Notes: generated from the sequence alone by a model not told the origin. DNA of 64,000 bases from Erythrobacter sp. SDW2 (GCF_021431965.1 NZ_CP090370.1:558001-622000); one strand, 5' to 3'. Positions 16,274 to 25,474 are shown, numbered from the stretch's first letter. A program made the numbers and translations.

Positions 16274-18637
16274 TCAGCCCTCGCTGTCGCCCGCCTCGGC
16301 CTCGGGTGCTGTCTTCGCCGCGGGCTTCTTCTTCGCCGGAGCCTTGCGCTTCGCCTTGACCTTGGGCGGGGCCGGGGTCAGTTCGAAGCTCGGCTTGCCG
16401 TCCTTGATGCTGACATGGACTTCGCCGCCATCGGCGAGTTTGCCGAACAGCAGTTCCTCGGCCAGCGGCTGCTTGATCTTCTCCTGCAGCACGCGCGCCA
16501 TCGGGCGGGCACCGTAAAGCTTGTCATAGCCCTTGTCGCCGAGCCATTCGCGGGCGGTCTTGTCGAACTGGATGTCGACGTTCTGTTCGGCCAGCTGCAG
16601 TTCGAGCTGGAGAATGAACTTGTCCACCACGCGGGCGATGGTGTCCTTGCCGAGATAGCCGAACGGCACGATCGCATCCAAGCGGTTGCGGAATTCCGGG
16701 CTGAACATCTTCTTGACCGCTTCGTCGCCGGCATCTTCCTTGCTGACATCGCCGAAGCCGATGCCCTGGCGGGCCATGTCGCTGGCCCCGGCATTGGTGG
16801 TCATGATCAGCACGACATTGCGGAAATCGACGGTCTTGCCGTGGTGGTCGGTCAGGCGGCCGTTGTCCATCACCTGCAGCAGGATGTTGAACAGGTCGGG
16901 GTGGGCCTTCTCGATCTCGTCGAGCAGCAGCACGCAGTGCGGGTTCTGGTCGACCGCATCGGTCAGGAGCCCGCCCTGGTCATAGCCGACATAGCCCGGA
17001 GGCGCACCGATCAGACGCGAGACGCTGTGGCGCTCCATGTATTCCGACATGTCGAAACGCTTGAGCTCGATCCCCATGATGCTGGCGAGCTGGCGCGCGA
17101 CTTCGGTCTTGCCGACCCCGGTCGGACCGCTGAACAGGAAGCTCCCGATCGGCTTGTCCGGATCGCGCAGGCCCGCGCGGCTCAGCTTCATGGCGGTGGC
17201 GAGGCGCGTCACCGCGGCATCCTGCCCGAACACGACATGCTTCAAGTCGCGCTCGAGGTTTTCCAGCGCCTTCTTGTCGTCGCTCGAAACACTCTTCGGC
17301 GGGATACGCGCCATCGTCGCGATGACGGCCTCGATCTCGCGTGCGGTGATCTTCTTCTTGCGCTTGGAAGGCGGCACCAGCATCTGCATCGCGCCGACCT
17401 CGTCGATCACGTCGATCGCCTTGTCGGGCAGCTTGCGGTCGTTGATGTAGCGCGCCGACAGTTCGACCGCGGTCTTGATCGCGTCCGGGGTATAGGTGAC
17501 CTTGTGGTGGTCCTCGAACGCCGAACGCAGGCCCTTGAGGATTTTGATCGTATCCTCGACCGTCGGCTCGTTGACGTCGATCTTCTGGAACCGGCGCAGC
17601 AGCGCGCGGTCCTTCTCGAAGTGGTTGCGGAATTCCTTGTAGGTGGTCGAGCCGATGCAGCGGATCGTTCCGCCGCTCAGCGCCGGCTTCAAGAGGTTGG
17701 AGGCGTCCATCGCCCCGCCGCTGGTCGCCCCGGCCCCGATCACGGTGTGGATCTCGTCGATGAACAGGATCGCGTCGGGCATCTTCTCGAGCTCGTTCAC
17801 GACCTGCTTGAGGCGTTCCTCGAAGTCGCCGCGATAGCGGGTGCCGGCCAGCAGCGCACCCATGTCGAGCGAGTAGATGACGGCCTTTTCCAGCACTTCG
17901 GGCACGTCGCCTTCGACGATCTTGCGTGCCAGGCCCTCTGCAATGGCGGTCTTGCCGACACCCGGATCGCCGACATAGAGCGGGTTGTTCTTCGACCGGC
18001 GGCACAGGATCTGGACCGTGCGGTCGACCTCCGGCCCGCGGCCGATCAGCGGATCGACCTTGCCGTCGAGCGCCTTCTTGTTGAGGTTGACGGTGAACTG
18101 GTCGAGCGCGGTTTCCTTGCCGCCCTTGCCATCTGCGGCCTTTTCCTCGGCCTGGCTTTCCTCGCTGCCCTGCGGCGGCTTGGATTCGAGCTGCTTGCCG
18201 CCCTTGCCGATGCCGTGGCTGATGAAGCTGACGGCATCGAGGCGGCTCATGTCCTGCTGCTGCAGGAAATAGACCGCATAGCTGTCGCGTTCGCTGAACA
18301 GTGCCACGAGGACATTGGCCCCGGTGACCGTGTCCTTGCCGCTCGACTGGACATGCAGGATGGCGCGCTGGATCACCCGCTGAAAACCGGCGGTCGGCTG
18401 CGGTTCGCTGCTGTCCTCGCTCTGGAGCGACTGGTATTCCTGGTCGAGATACTGCCGCACCACGCCGGTCAGTTCCTCAAGGTCGACGCCGCAGGCATTC
18501 ATCACCTCGGCCGCGTCCTCGTCCTGCACCAGCGCCAGCAGCAAGTGCTCCAGCGTGGCGTATTCATGGCGCCGTTCGCGCGCCGAATCGATCGCGGCGT
18601 GGAGCGTCTTTTCGAGGTTCTGGGCGAAACTGGGCAT
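16274..18637 (-). CDS. clpA: ATP-dependent Clp protease ATP-binding subunit ClpA
   Basis: AAA+ unfoldase that feeds substrates to ClpP. The 787 residues comprise the N-domain (about 1-140), a linker of low complexity (145-180), D1 with Walker A GDPGVGKT (223-230) and DEIHTVIGAG, and D2 with GPTGVGKTE near residue 510 and LLDEIEKAH. The IGF-type ClpP loop fits the family (QGIGFGD). A C-terminal tail of about 30 residues rich in Lys, Ala and Pro is added compared with E. coli ClpA. No clpS is seen immediately upstream, its usual place. A single CtrA half-site (18694-18701) lies upstream. Confidence 0.95.
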   Translation of the reverse strand: MPSFAQNLEKTLHAAIDSARERRHEYATLEHLLLALVQDEDAAEVMNACGVDLEELTGVVRQYLDQEYQSLQSEDSSEPQPTAGFQRVIQRAILHVQSSGKDTVTGANVLVALFSERDSYAVYFLQQQDMSRLDAVSFISHGIGKGGKQLESKPPQGSEESQAEEKAADGKGGKETALDQFTVNLNKKALDGKVDPLIGRGPEVDRTVQILCRRSKNNPLYVGDPGVGKTAIAEGLARKIVEGDVPEVLEKAVIYSLDMGALLAGTRYRGDFEERLKQVVNELEKMPDAILFIDEIHTVIGAGATSGGAMDASNLLKPALSGGTIRCIGSTTYKEFRNHFEKDRALLRRFQKIDVNEPTVEDTIKILKGLRSAFEDHHKVTYTPDAIKTAVELSARYINDRKLPDKAIDVIDEVGAMQMLVPPSKRKKKITAREIEAVIATMARIPPKSVSSDDKKALENLERDLKHVVFGQDAAVTRLATAMKLSRAGLRDPDKPIGSFLFSGPTGVGKTEVARQLASIMGIELKRFDMSEYMERHSVSRLIGAPPGYVGYDQGGLLTDAVDQNPHCVLLLDEIEKAHPDLFNILLQVMDNGRLTDHHGKTVDFRNVVLIMTTNAGASDMARQGIGFGDVSKEDAGDEAVKKMFSPEFRNRLDAIVPFGYLGKDTIARVVDKFILQLELQLAEQNVDIQFDKTAREWLGDKGYDKLYGARPMARVLQEKIKQPLAEELLFGKLADGGEVHVSIKDGKPSFELTPAPPKVKAKRKAPAKKKPAAKTAPEAEAGDSEG

Positions 18638-18776
18638 CAGCGTACTTTCTGGCGGCGGGGGAAAGACTCCCTCACGGGAGAATATGAACAGGCATGGTTA
18701 ACCAAAGCTATATTCGTCGGCCTGCCATCGACAGCATCGATATGGTGGCCCGCGGCGCGATTGCGAGCCTGCATCA

Positions 18777-18980
18777 TCAAGACGAAGGCTTCCCGAACAA
18801 TGCATCGGCGGCGGCGCGATGTGCGCCTGCCTTGTCGCGGTGAGCCTTTACGCGTTCGATCTCGGCTTCGAGCAAGGCAATCCGCTCGGCCAGCTCATCC
18901 TGTGAGTAAGGCCCGAGGTCTTCCCTCGCCAGAGTGCTGGCGGCATCGCCTCGGGGCCGGGGACGGTCGTCGTCATCCAT
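18777..18980 (-). CDS. DUF1192 family protein
   Basis: A 67-residue protein starting MDDDDRPRPR. It contains the family core LGPYSQDELAERIALLEAEIERVKAH, a short coiled coil. DUF1192 proteins are small, common in Alphaproteobacteria and without a known role. It lies between clpA (same strand, about 140 bases downstream) and the divergent quinone oxidoreductase. Confidence 0.8.
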   Translation of the reverse strand: MDDDDRPRPRGDAASTLAREDLGPYSQDELAERIALLEAEIERVKAHRDKAGAHRAAADALFGKPSS

Positions 18981-19103
18981 CGATACCTATAATCATCTTG
19001 CCGGGCGCTTGCTGTCAACTGGCCACAAGGCTAGGTGCGTTTCGGGCGAAAAGCTGAGGCTTTAGGGCGACAGCTTGTGATGCGAATTGGGGGACAGACT
19101 GGC

Positions 19104-20114
19104 GTGGCGCAGCAAATTCCAGCAGAAATGACGGCAATCGGTTTCGATGCGCCAGGCGGCGCGGATGTGCTCCGGCCGGAAACCGTTGCCGTGCCGCGGC
19201 TCAAGCAAGGGGAAGTGCTGATCCGCGTGGGCTGGGCCGGGGTCAACCGCCCCGACTGTATCCAGCGCGCCGGGCATTATCCTGCCCCGCCGGGCGCTTC
19301 GCCGATCCTCGGGCTGGAGGTTGCGGGCGAGATTGTCGCGCTCGGTGAAGGGGTCGACCCGGAGCGTCTGGGCCAGACGGTCTGTGCGCTGACACCGGGC
19401 GGGGGCTATGCCGAGTATTGCGCAGCGCCGATCGGGCATTGCCTGCCAGTGCCGGACGGGCTCTCGCTCAAGGAAGCGGCGGCGCTGCCGGAAACGTTGT
19501 TCACCGTGTGGCACAATGTCTTCCAGCGCGGAATGGCACGCGAGGGCGAGACGCTGCTGGTCCATGGCGGCACCAGCGGGATCGGCACAATGGCGATCAT
19601 GCTGGCCAAGGCGTTCGAAATGACCGTTATCGTAACCTGCGGTGACGAGGAGAAATGCGCAGCGGCGCGGCAGGTCGGGGCGGACCACGCGATCAACTAC
19701 AAGACGGGTGATTTCGTCGAGCAGGTGCAGGCGATCACCGGCGGGAAGGGTGTCGAGATCGTGCTCGACATGGTCTCGGGCGATTATGTCCCGCGCAACC
19801 TCAAGTGCCTCGCTGAGAACGGTCGGCACGTGACCATCGCGATCCTCGGCGGGATGCAGGCAACGATCAACATGGCGGTGGTGATGAGCCGCCGCCTGAC
19901 GCTGACCGGCTCGACCCTGCGCCCGCGCTCCGACGCCTTCAAGACCGCATTGTGCGAGGAGATCGAGCAGGTTGCCTGGCCGCTGGTCGCCGACGGCACG
20001 ATCCGGCCGGTGATGGACAGGTCCTTCCCGCTGGCCGAGGCCGCCGCCGCCCATGCGCGGATGGAGGCAGGCGACCATATCGGCAAGATCGTGCTGGAGG
20101 TAGGCGGTGACTGA
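19104..20114 (+). CDS. NAD(P)H quinone oxidoreductase (zinc-free MDR, PIG3 type)
   Basis: A 336-residue medium-chain reductase of the quinone oxidoreductase branch. The N-terminal GroES-like domain contains VGWAGVNRPDCIQRAGHYPAP. A Rossmann domain with LVHGGTSGIGTMAIMLAK binds NADPH. The zinc-ligand cysteines of alcohol dehydrogenases are absent. GTG at 19104 is preferred because GGGGGA lies nine bases upstream; an ATG at 19128 would also keep the whole fold. It overlaps the GST gene (GTGACTGA), so the two are coupled and may act together in detoxifying quinones or electrophiles (inference). Confidence 0.85.
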   Translation: MAQQIPAEMTAIGFDAPGGADVLRPETVAVPRLKQGEVLIRVGWAGVNRPDCIQRAGHYPAPPGASPILGLEVAGEIVALGEGVDPERLGQTVCALTPGGGYAEYCAAPIGHCLPVPDGLSLKEAAALPETLFTVWHNVFQRGMAREGETLLVHGGTSGIGTMAIMLAKAFEMTVIVTCGDEEKCAAARQVGADHAINYKTGDFVEQVQAITGGKGVEIVLDMVSGDYVPRNLKCLAENGRHVTIAILGGMQATINMAVVMSRRLTLTGSTLRPRSDAFKTALCEEIEQVAWPLVADGTIRPVMDRSFPLAEAAAAHARMEAGDHIGKIVLEVGGD

Positions 20115-20724
20115 AGAACTGACGCTCCACGAGGATCCGCGCAGCGGCAATTGCTACAAGATCAAGCTGACCGCAGCGCTGCTCGGCCTGCCGCTGGCGA
20201 TCCGGCAATACGATATCCTCAAGGGCGAAACCCGCACGCCGGAGTTTCTCGAAACAGTCAACACCCACGGGCGCATCCCGGTGCTGCAGGTCGGAGATCG
20301 CTTCCTGCCGGAAAGCAACGCCGCCTGCTGGTATCTCGCCGAAGGCACAAGGCTGGTCCCCGAGGATCGCTTCGAACGGGCGCAGATGCTGCGCTGGATG
20401 TTCTTCGAGCAATACAGCCACGAGCCCAATATCGCGACGCTGCGGTTCTGGTGTGCCTTCGTCGGGCAGGCCAATCTCAGCGAGCAGCAGCGCAGCCAGA
20501 TGCTGCCCAAGCGGATGGCCGGGCAGGAGGCGCTGGCGACGATGGACGGGCACCTGCAAGGTCGCGACTGGTTCGCCGGCAATGCCGCCTCGCTCGCCGA
20601 CATCGCGCTGTTTGCTTATACCCATGTGGCCGAAGAAGGCGGTTTCGAGCTTGCGACCTATCCTGCCGTGCAGGCCTGGCTGGCGCGGGTGCCGACGCTC
20701 AAAGGTTTTATCCCGCTGGCGTGA
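20107..20724 (+). CDS. glutathione S-transferase family protein
   Basis: 205 residues. The thioredoxin-like N-domain is LTLHEDPRSGNCYKIKLTAALLGLP, where a Ser/Asn-Cys pair sits at the usual activation site, followed by the cis-Pro loop GRIPVLQVGD and ESNAACWYLA. The helical C-domain begins near 90 with the N-capping/hydrophobic motif ASLADIALFAYTHVA. GTG at 20107 overlaps the previous stop. Substrate unknown. Confidence 0.88.
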   Translation: MTEELTLHEDPRSGNCYKIKLTAALLGLPLAIRQYDILKGETRTPEFLETVNTHGRIPVLQVGDRFLPESNAACWYLAEGTRLVPEDRFERAQMLRWMFFEQYSHEPNIATLRFWCAFVGQANLSEQQRSQMLPKRMAGQEALATMDGHLQGRDWFAGNAASLADIALFAYTHVAEEGGFELATYPAVQAWLARVPTLKGFIPLA

Positions 20725-20804
20725 CCGGTGTCGCGGCGCTGTAGCAATTGCGCCAAACCGTCACCGCATTGTGAGTCCCCCGTAACAATCATGCGGCATG
20801 AGGA

Positions 20805-20820
20805 CCGTTGATATCAACGG
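20805..20820. promoter_or_regulatory. 16-base perfect palindrome before the LpxH-like gene
   Basis: CCGTTGATATCAACGG lies immediately upstream of the AGGAG ribosome site of the gene at 20836. It could be an operator or an mRNA hairpin controlling translation. One such palindrome is expected by chance in a window this size; only the position makes it notable. Confidence 0.3.
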
Positions 20821-20835
20821 ATCCAGGAGCATTCG

Positions 20836-21732
20836 ATGCTCGACGATGTCGCCAAGCATTTGCCCGACGATTTCTCCAACATTGCGGAGTTTCCGCCCGT
20901 AGAGCCGTCGGTGCCGGAAAGGCAGGTCGACGAACGGCGACGCTATCGCACGATCTGGATCAGCGACGTCCATCTCGGCACCAAGGGCTGCAATGCCCAG
21001 CTGCTGATCGACTTCCTCGACCATACCGACAGCGAGACCATGTATCTCGTCGGCGACATCATCGACGGCTGGCGGCTCAAGAAGAAGTTCTACTGGCCGG
21101 CCGAACACAACGACATCGTCTGGCGCGTGCTCAAGCGCGCCAAGCGCGGGACCCGGATCGTCTATATTCCGGGCAACCATGACGAGATGATCCGGCCGTT
21201 TTGCGGGATGGACTTCGGCGGAGTCGAAATCCGCCGTGCGGCCTTCCACGATACCGCCGACGGCCGCCGCCTGATGGTGCTCCATGGCGACGAATTCGAT
21301 ACCATCATGCTCGCGCACCGCTGGCTCGCATTCGTCGGTGACGCGCTTTACCACCTCATGATGAAGCTCAACAATTGGGTCGCCCGGGTGCGGACCATGC
21401 TGGACTTGCCCTATTGGTCGATTTCCAAGGCGGCCAAGCACAAGGTCAAGAACGCGGTCGAGTTCATCTCGAAGTACGAGGAAGTGGTTGCCCGCGCCGC
21501 CGCCGAGCGCGGCGTCGACGGGGTCGTTTGCGGCCACATTCACACCGCCGAGTTCCGCCGCTTCACCCATAACGGGCGCGAGGTCGAATACTGGAACGAC
21601 GGCGATTGGGTGGAGGGCTGCAATGCCCTGGTCGAGCATTTCGACGGACGCATGGAGATCCTCCACTGGCCCGACGAGATAGCCAGGCGCGAGGTCGCGC
21701 AAACGGCCGACACGCTCAAGGAGGCGGCGTGA
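20836..21732 (+). CDS. UDP-2,3-diacylglucosamine diphosphatase-like metallophosphoesterase
   Basis: A 298-residue calcineurin-like phosphoesterase resembling LpxH, which makes lipid X in lipid A synthesis. The metal motifs are complete: SDVHLG (D44, H46), GDIIDG (73-78), GNHDE (113-117), HGDE (150-153) and GHIHT (233-237). It is longer than classical LpxH, as is normal for the alphaproteobacterial homologues, and its exact substrate is not proven. AGGAG precedes the ATG. Its stop overlaps the glycosyltransferase start. Confidence 0.82.
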   Translation: MLDDVAKHLPDDFSNIAEFPPVEPSVPERQVDERRRYRTIWISDVHLGTKGCNAQLLIDFLDHTDSETMYLVGDIIDGWRLKKKFYWPAEHNDIVWRVLKRAKRGTRIVYIPGNHDEMIRPFCGMDFGGVEIRRAAFHDTADGRRLMVLHGDEFDTIMLAHRWLAFVGDALYHLMMKLNNWVARVRTMLDLPYWSISKAAKHKVKNAVEFISKYEEVVARAAAERGVDGVVCGHIHTAEFRRFTHNGREVEYWNDGDWVEGCNALVEHFDGRMEILHWPDEIARREVAQTADTLKEAA

Positions 21733-22817
21733 ACCACCCGCTGCCCATCGGCGCTGCGGAGCGGATCGGCACCATGAAGGCGGCGCTCCCGGTCCACAGC
21801 ATCGCCATCGTCAGCGACGCGTGGTTCCCGCAGATGAACGGCGTCGTCCGCACGCTTTCAACGACAGTCGAGGTGCTGTGCAGGCGGGGCTATGACGTCA
21901 CGGTCATCTCGCCCGACCAGTTCCGTTCCATGCCGTGCCCGACCTATCCGGAAATCCGCCTGGCGCTGAGCTGGCCGGGTTCGGTCGGGCGACAGCTGGC
22001 CAGGCTGGCGCCCGACGCCATCCACATTGCCACCGAGGGGCCGCTGGGCCTTGCCGCGCGCAAGTACTGCCTGCGCAAGAAGGTGCCGTTCACCACCGCC
22101 TATCACACCCAGTTCCCCGATTATGTCGCGCGCCGCACCGGACTGCCGGCCACCACCTTCTGGCCCTACATCCGCTGGTTCCATGGTCCCGCCAGCGCGG
22201 TCATGGTGGCGACCGAGAGTATCCGCAAGGAACTGCGCGGGCAGGGCCTCGACCATCTCCATCACTGGAGTCGCGGGGTCGATCTCGATTGCTTTGCGCC
22301 CGATGCGCTGCCGCCGCCCGAATATGCCGCGCTGGAAGGGCCGATCCTGCTCTATGTCGGCCGGATCGCAGTCGAGAAGAACATCGAGGCTTTCCTCGAA
22401 TGCAGCTATCCCGGCACCAAGGTGGTGGTCGGCGACGGTCCGGCGCGCGCGGCGCTGGAAGCGAAGTACCCCGCCGCCCGCTTCCTCGGGCGCAAGAGCG
22501 GGCGCGAGCTGGCGGGCTGCTACGCCGGGGCCGACGTGTTCGTCTTTCCGTCGCGGACCGACACCTTCGGGCTGGTGATGATCGAGGCGCTGGCTTGCGG
22601 CACTCCGGTCGCGGCCTATCCGGTCGCGGGACCGATCGACATCGTGACCGACAAGGTTGGCGCGCTGTCGGAAAATCTCGATCGCGCTATTGCTGCAGCA
22701 CTCTTCAGCACGCGTGCCGACTGCGCCACCTATGGCGCGGAGTTCAGCTGGGAAGCGGCCACGGCCCAGTTCCTGTCCGGCCTGCGCGCTTTCGAAGCGG
22801 AGCGGCTGGCCGAATAG
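21729..22817 (+). CDS. glycosyltransferase family 4 (mannosyltransferase-like)
   Basis: A 362-residue GT-B enzyme. The N-domain opens SIAIVSDAWFPQMNGVVRTL, the signature of the GDP-mannose-dependent or diacylglycerol glycosyltransferase group. The C-domain has LLYVGRIAVEKNIEAFLE and the E-x7-E type motif in FPSRTDTFGLVMIEALACG. GTG at 21729 overlaps the previous stop (GTGA), with AAGGAGG before it; ATG at 21774 is an alternative. Coupling to an LpxH-like gene suggests a role in envelope glycolipid synthesis (inference). Confidence 0.83.
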   Translation: MNHPLPIGAAERIGTMKAALPVHSIAIVSDAWFPQMNGVVRTLSTTVEVLCRRGYDVTVISPDQFRSMPCPTYPEIRLALSWPGSVGRQLARLAPDAIHIATEGPLGLAARKYCLRKKVPFTTAYHTQFPDYVARRTGLPATTFWPYIRWFHGPASAVMVATESIRKELRGQGLDHLHHWSRGVDLDCFAPDALPPPEYAALEGPILLYVGRIAVEKNIEAFLECSYPGTKVVVGDGPARAALEAKYPAARFLGRKSGRELAGCYAGADVFVFPSRTDTFGLVMIEALACGTPVAAYPVAGPIDIVTDKVGALSENLDRAIAAALFSTRADCATYGAEFSWEAATAQFLSGLRAFEAERLAE

Positions 22818-22881
22818 GGAGGAGCGAGCGAAGGGCATCGAATCCTTGCCCCCGGCGTCCCGATGCCCTAAATGGCCCCGC

Positions 22882-22917
22882 AAGCGGCCGCTCCGGAAGG
22901 GGCGGCCCTTCTGTTTT
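22882..22917 (+). terminator. Rho-independent terminator
   Basis: GGCCGCTCC (22886-22894) pairs with GGGGCGGCC (22899-22907) around a GGAA loop, followed by CTTCTGTTTT. It ends the LpxH-like / glycosyltransferase transcript before trcR. Confidence 0.75.
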
Positions 22918-22947
22918 CGCCTCCTTATTTCACAGGGTAGAAATCCC

Positions 22948-23658
22948 ATGGCCGACCAACCCAAACCGCTGATGCCACATGCGACCGCCACCTGGCTGGT
23001 CGACAACACCGGGCTCGGCTTCGACCAGATCGCCGAGTTCTGCGGCCTCCACATCCTTGAAGTGCAGGCGATGGCCGATGACCTCGCCGGTTCGAAGTAT
23101 ACCGGCCGCGACCCGGTCCATGCCGGCGAGCTGACCCAGGCCGAGATCGAGCGCGGGCAGGCCGATCCGTCCTATGTCCTCAAGATGCAGAAGGCACCGG
23201 TCGAAGTGACCCGCACCAAGGGGCCGCGCTACACCCCGGTTTCGAAGCGGCAGGACAAGCCGGACGGCATCGCCTGGATCCTGCGCAACCACCCGGAAAT
23301 CTCCGATGCGCAGATCGGCAAGCTGATCGGCACCACCCGCAACACCATCGGCGCGATCCGCGATCGCAGCCACTGGAACATCTCGAACATCCAGCCCAAG
23401 GACCCGGTGACGCTGGGCCTGTGCTCGCAGCGCGAGCTTGATGCCGTGGTTGCCAAGGCCGCCAAGAAGGCCGGAGCGACCGAGGGTGCGGTCCCTGCCG
23501 GCGAAACCACCAGCGATCGCGAGAAGCTGATCGAGGAACTGCGCGCCGAGCGTGAAGCCGCCGAAAAGGCCGCCAACGAAGCTGCGCAGGAAGCCGAAGC
23601 CGCCGCCTGGCTCGAAGCCAAGCGGGCCCAGGAAGCCGAAGGCGACGCGGGCGAGTAA
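22948..23658 (+). CDS. trcR: cell-cycle transcriptional regulator TrcR (DUF1013)
   Basis: 236 residues of the DUF1013 family, in which Caulobacter TrcR binds RNA polymerase. The N-terminal helix-turn-helix-like part (TATWLVDNTGLGFDQIAEFC) and a second one (ISDAQIGKLIGTTRNTIGAI) are both conserved. The C-terminus is a long Glu/Ala-rich helix (about 180-236). The ATG at 22948 follows directly on a terminator, so the gene has its own promoter, and it ends in its own terminator. Confidence 0.88.
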   Translation: MADQPKPLMPHATATWLVDNTGLGFDQIAEFCGLHILEVQAMADDLAGSKYTGRDPVHAGELTQAEIERGQADPSYVLKMQKAPVEVTRTKGPRYTPVSKRQDKPDGIAWILRNHPEISDAQIGKLIGTTRNTIGAIRDRSHWNISNIQPKDPVTLGLCSQRELDAVVAKAAKKAGATEGAVPAGETTSDREKLIEELRAEREAAEKAANEAAQEAEAAAWLEAKRAQEAEGDAGE

Positions 23659-23689
23659 TCGCTGCCTTCAGAACAATTTGAATTCGTTG

Positions 23690-23722
23690 AGCCCACCTTT
23701 CGCCTTGCGGGAGGTGGGCTTT
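23690..23722 (+). terminator. Rho-independent terminator of trcR
   Basis: A perfect 9-bp stem, AGCCCACCT (23690-23698) with AGGTGGGCT (23712-23720), is followed by a short T run. It ends only 17 bases before the next ATG. Confidence 0.7.
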
Positions 23723-23739
23723 GCATTCATGCTGCTGAC

Positions 23740-25410
23740 ATGGATGTCAGTAAGGTCGCCTATCACCATCCCCTGCCGTGGGATACGCAGTTCCCGCTGT
23801 TCACATTGCCCCAGCTGCTTGAGCGGACGGTGCGAGCCAACCCGGCGGCGCCGTTCCTCCACTTCCTCGGGCGGACCTACAGCTACCGGGAAATCTACTC
23901 GGAAGCGCGTCGTTTCGCGGCTGGTCTCGCTGAAACAGGGATCGCCAAGGGCGACCGCGTCGGCCTCTTCCTGCCCAATGTCCCGATCTATGCCTCGGCC
24001 TATTATGGCGCGATGATGGCCGGGGCGGTGGTGGTCAACTTCTCGCCGCTCTACACCGTCGAGGAACTGGCCTGGCAGGTCGAGGATTCCGGCACACGGC
24101 TGCTGGTGACGGTGGATGTGCCCGAACTCTATCGCACGGCGAGCGCCGTCCTGGCGGACTCCTCGCTCGAAACACTGGCTGTCGGTTCGCTCGCAGCACA
24201 GCTCCCTTTCACCAAGGGACTGCTGCTCCGGACGCTCGGCCGCAGCAAGATCGCCAAGGTCGCGTTCAACGGGTCGACACGGACATGGGCTTCACTAACG
24301 CCCGACCGCGAACCGCCTGCGATTTCGCTCGAAGCGGCGGAGGACCTCGCGCTCCTCCAATACACCGGCGGCACCACCGGGCGGCCCAAGGGCGCGATGC
24401 TGGGCCACAGCCAGCTTGCCACCAACGCGCAGCAGGTCGCCTCGATCAATCCCTTCGGCAACCCGGCAGGCGAGGTTTTCATGGGCGCGCTGCCGTTCTT
24501 CCACGTCTTCGCCAACACCGCCTTGCTCAATCATGCCATGGTGAGCGGTGGTTCGATTGCCATGGTGCCGCGCTTCGAAGCGAAGCAGGTGTTGCAGACG
24601 ATCCAGAAATATCGCTGCACCGGCTTTCCCGGTGTGCCGACCATGTTCCAGGCGCTGCTGGATCATCCCGATCTGGCGAAGACCGACCTGTCCTCGCTCA
24701 AGGTCTGCATTTCGGGCGGCGCACCCATGCCGGCACCCGTGCACGACAAGTTCGAAGCGGTGACAGGCGTGCGGCTGGTCGAAGGCTACGGCCTGACGGA
24801 AACCTCGGGCGTGGTTTCGGCCAATCCCTATGTGGGGACCCGCAAGAAGGGCACCATCGGCCAGGTGGTGCCGGGCACCGACGTGTTGCTGCTCGACAAG
24901 GAGGATCCCGCGAAGCTTGCGCCCGATGGCGAGCCGGGTGAACTCGCGATCCATGGTCCGCAGGTGATGCGCGGTTACTGGAACCGGCCCGACGCCGCGG
25001 CTGACACCTTCGTCGACCACAATGGCAAGCAATGGCTGCGCACCGGCGATGTCGCCACCATCGATTCCGACGGCTTCCTGTCCATTGTCGACCGGATCAA
25101 GGACATGATCGCAGTTGGTGGCTTCAAGGTGTTTCCAAGCCAGGTGGAGGATGTCTTGCTGGAGCATCCTGCGGTCAAGGAAGCGCTGGTGATCGGTGTG
25201 CCCGATACCTATCGCGGGGAAGTTCCGCGTGCCTATGTCACCTTGCAGGCAGACGCGGGTGCAGACGGCCCGGCGCTGGCCGAATGGCTCAATGCGCGGG
25301 TCGGCAAGCATGAACGGGTAGACGAGGTGGTGGTGCGCGATAACCTTCCCAGGACGCTAATCGGCAAGCTCGATCGCAAGGCACTGCGCGCTGAGGTGCT
25401 GCCCCGATAG
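23740..25410 (+). CDS. long-chain fatty acid--CoA ligase (AMP-binding)
   Basis: A 556-residue acyl-activating enzyme. The ATP loop YTGGTTGRPKG lies near residue 210, the adenine motif is GYGLTETSG, the WLRTGDVA motif is near 430 and the C-terminal catalytic lysine is in RTLIGKLDRKALR. Length and order fit FadD-type ligases. The ATG at 23740 has no recognisable ribosome site and sits 17 bases after the trcR terminator, so the message may be nearly leaderless. It could feed beta-oxidation or lipid synthesis; the neighbours do not decide this. Confidence 0.9.
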   Translation: MDVSKVAYHHPLPWDTQFPLFTLPQLLERTVRANPAAPFLHFLGRTYSYREIYSEARRFAAGLAETGIAKGDRVGLFLPNVPIYASAYYGAMMAGAVVVNFSPLYTVEELAWQVEDSGTRLLVTVDVPELYRTASAVLADSSLETLAVGSLAAQLPFTKGLLLRTLGRSKIAKVAFNGSTRTWASLTPDREPPAISLEAAEDLALLQYTGGTTGRPKGAMLGHSQLATNAQQVASINPFGNPAGEVFMGALPFFHVFANTALLNHAMVSGGSIAMVPRFEAKQVLQTIQKYRCTGFPGVPTMFQALLDHPDLAKTDLSSLKVCISGGAPMPAPVHDKFEAVTGVRLVEGYGLTETSGVVSANPYVGTRKKGTIGQVVPGTDVLLLDKEDPAKLAPDGEPGELAIHGPQVMRGYWNRPDAAADTFVDHNGKQWLRTGDVATIDSDGFLSIVDRIKDMIAVGGFKVFPSQVEDVLLEHPAVKEALVIGVPDTYRGEVPRAYVTLQADAGADGPALAEWLNARVGKHERVDEVVVRDNLPRTLIGKLDRKALRAEVLPR

Positions 25411-25411
25411 G

Positions 25412-25437
25412 AAAAGGGCCCGGATCGCTCCGGGCCC
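25412..25437 (-). terminator. Rho-independent terminator of the bactofilin operon
   Basis: A perfect 9-bp stem, GGGCCCGGA (25416-25424) with TCCGGGCCC (25429-25437), has TTTT after it on the minus strand (25415-25412). The plus strand lacks a T run, so it mainly serves the minus-strand M23-bactofilin pair, though it may also stop the ligase transcript. Confidence 0.75.
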
Positions 25438-25438
25438 C

Positions 25439-25474
25439 CTGCGATCGATGCTGCGATCGATGCTGCGATCGAAC
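25439..25474. repeat. three tandem copies of a 12-base repeat
   Basis: CTGCGATCGATG is repeated at 25439-25450, 25451-25462 and 25463-25474; the last copy ends AAC instead of ATG. It fills the space between the bactofilin stop and the terminator. Each copy contains the palindrome CGATCG. Confidence 0.7.

Noticed and set aside
18694-18701. CtrA site upstream of clpA
   Set aside because: Only one half-site (TTAACCAT), too frequent to call.
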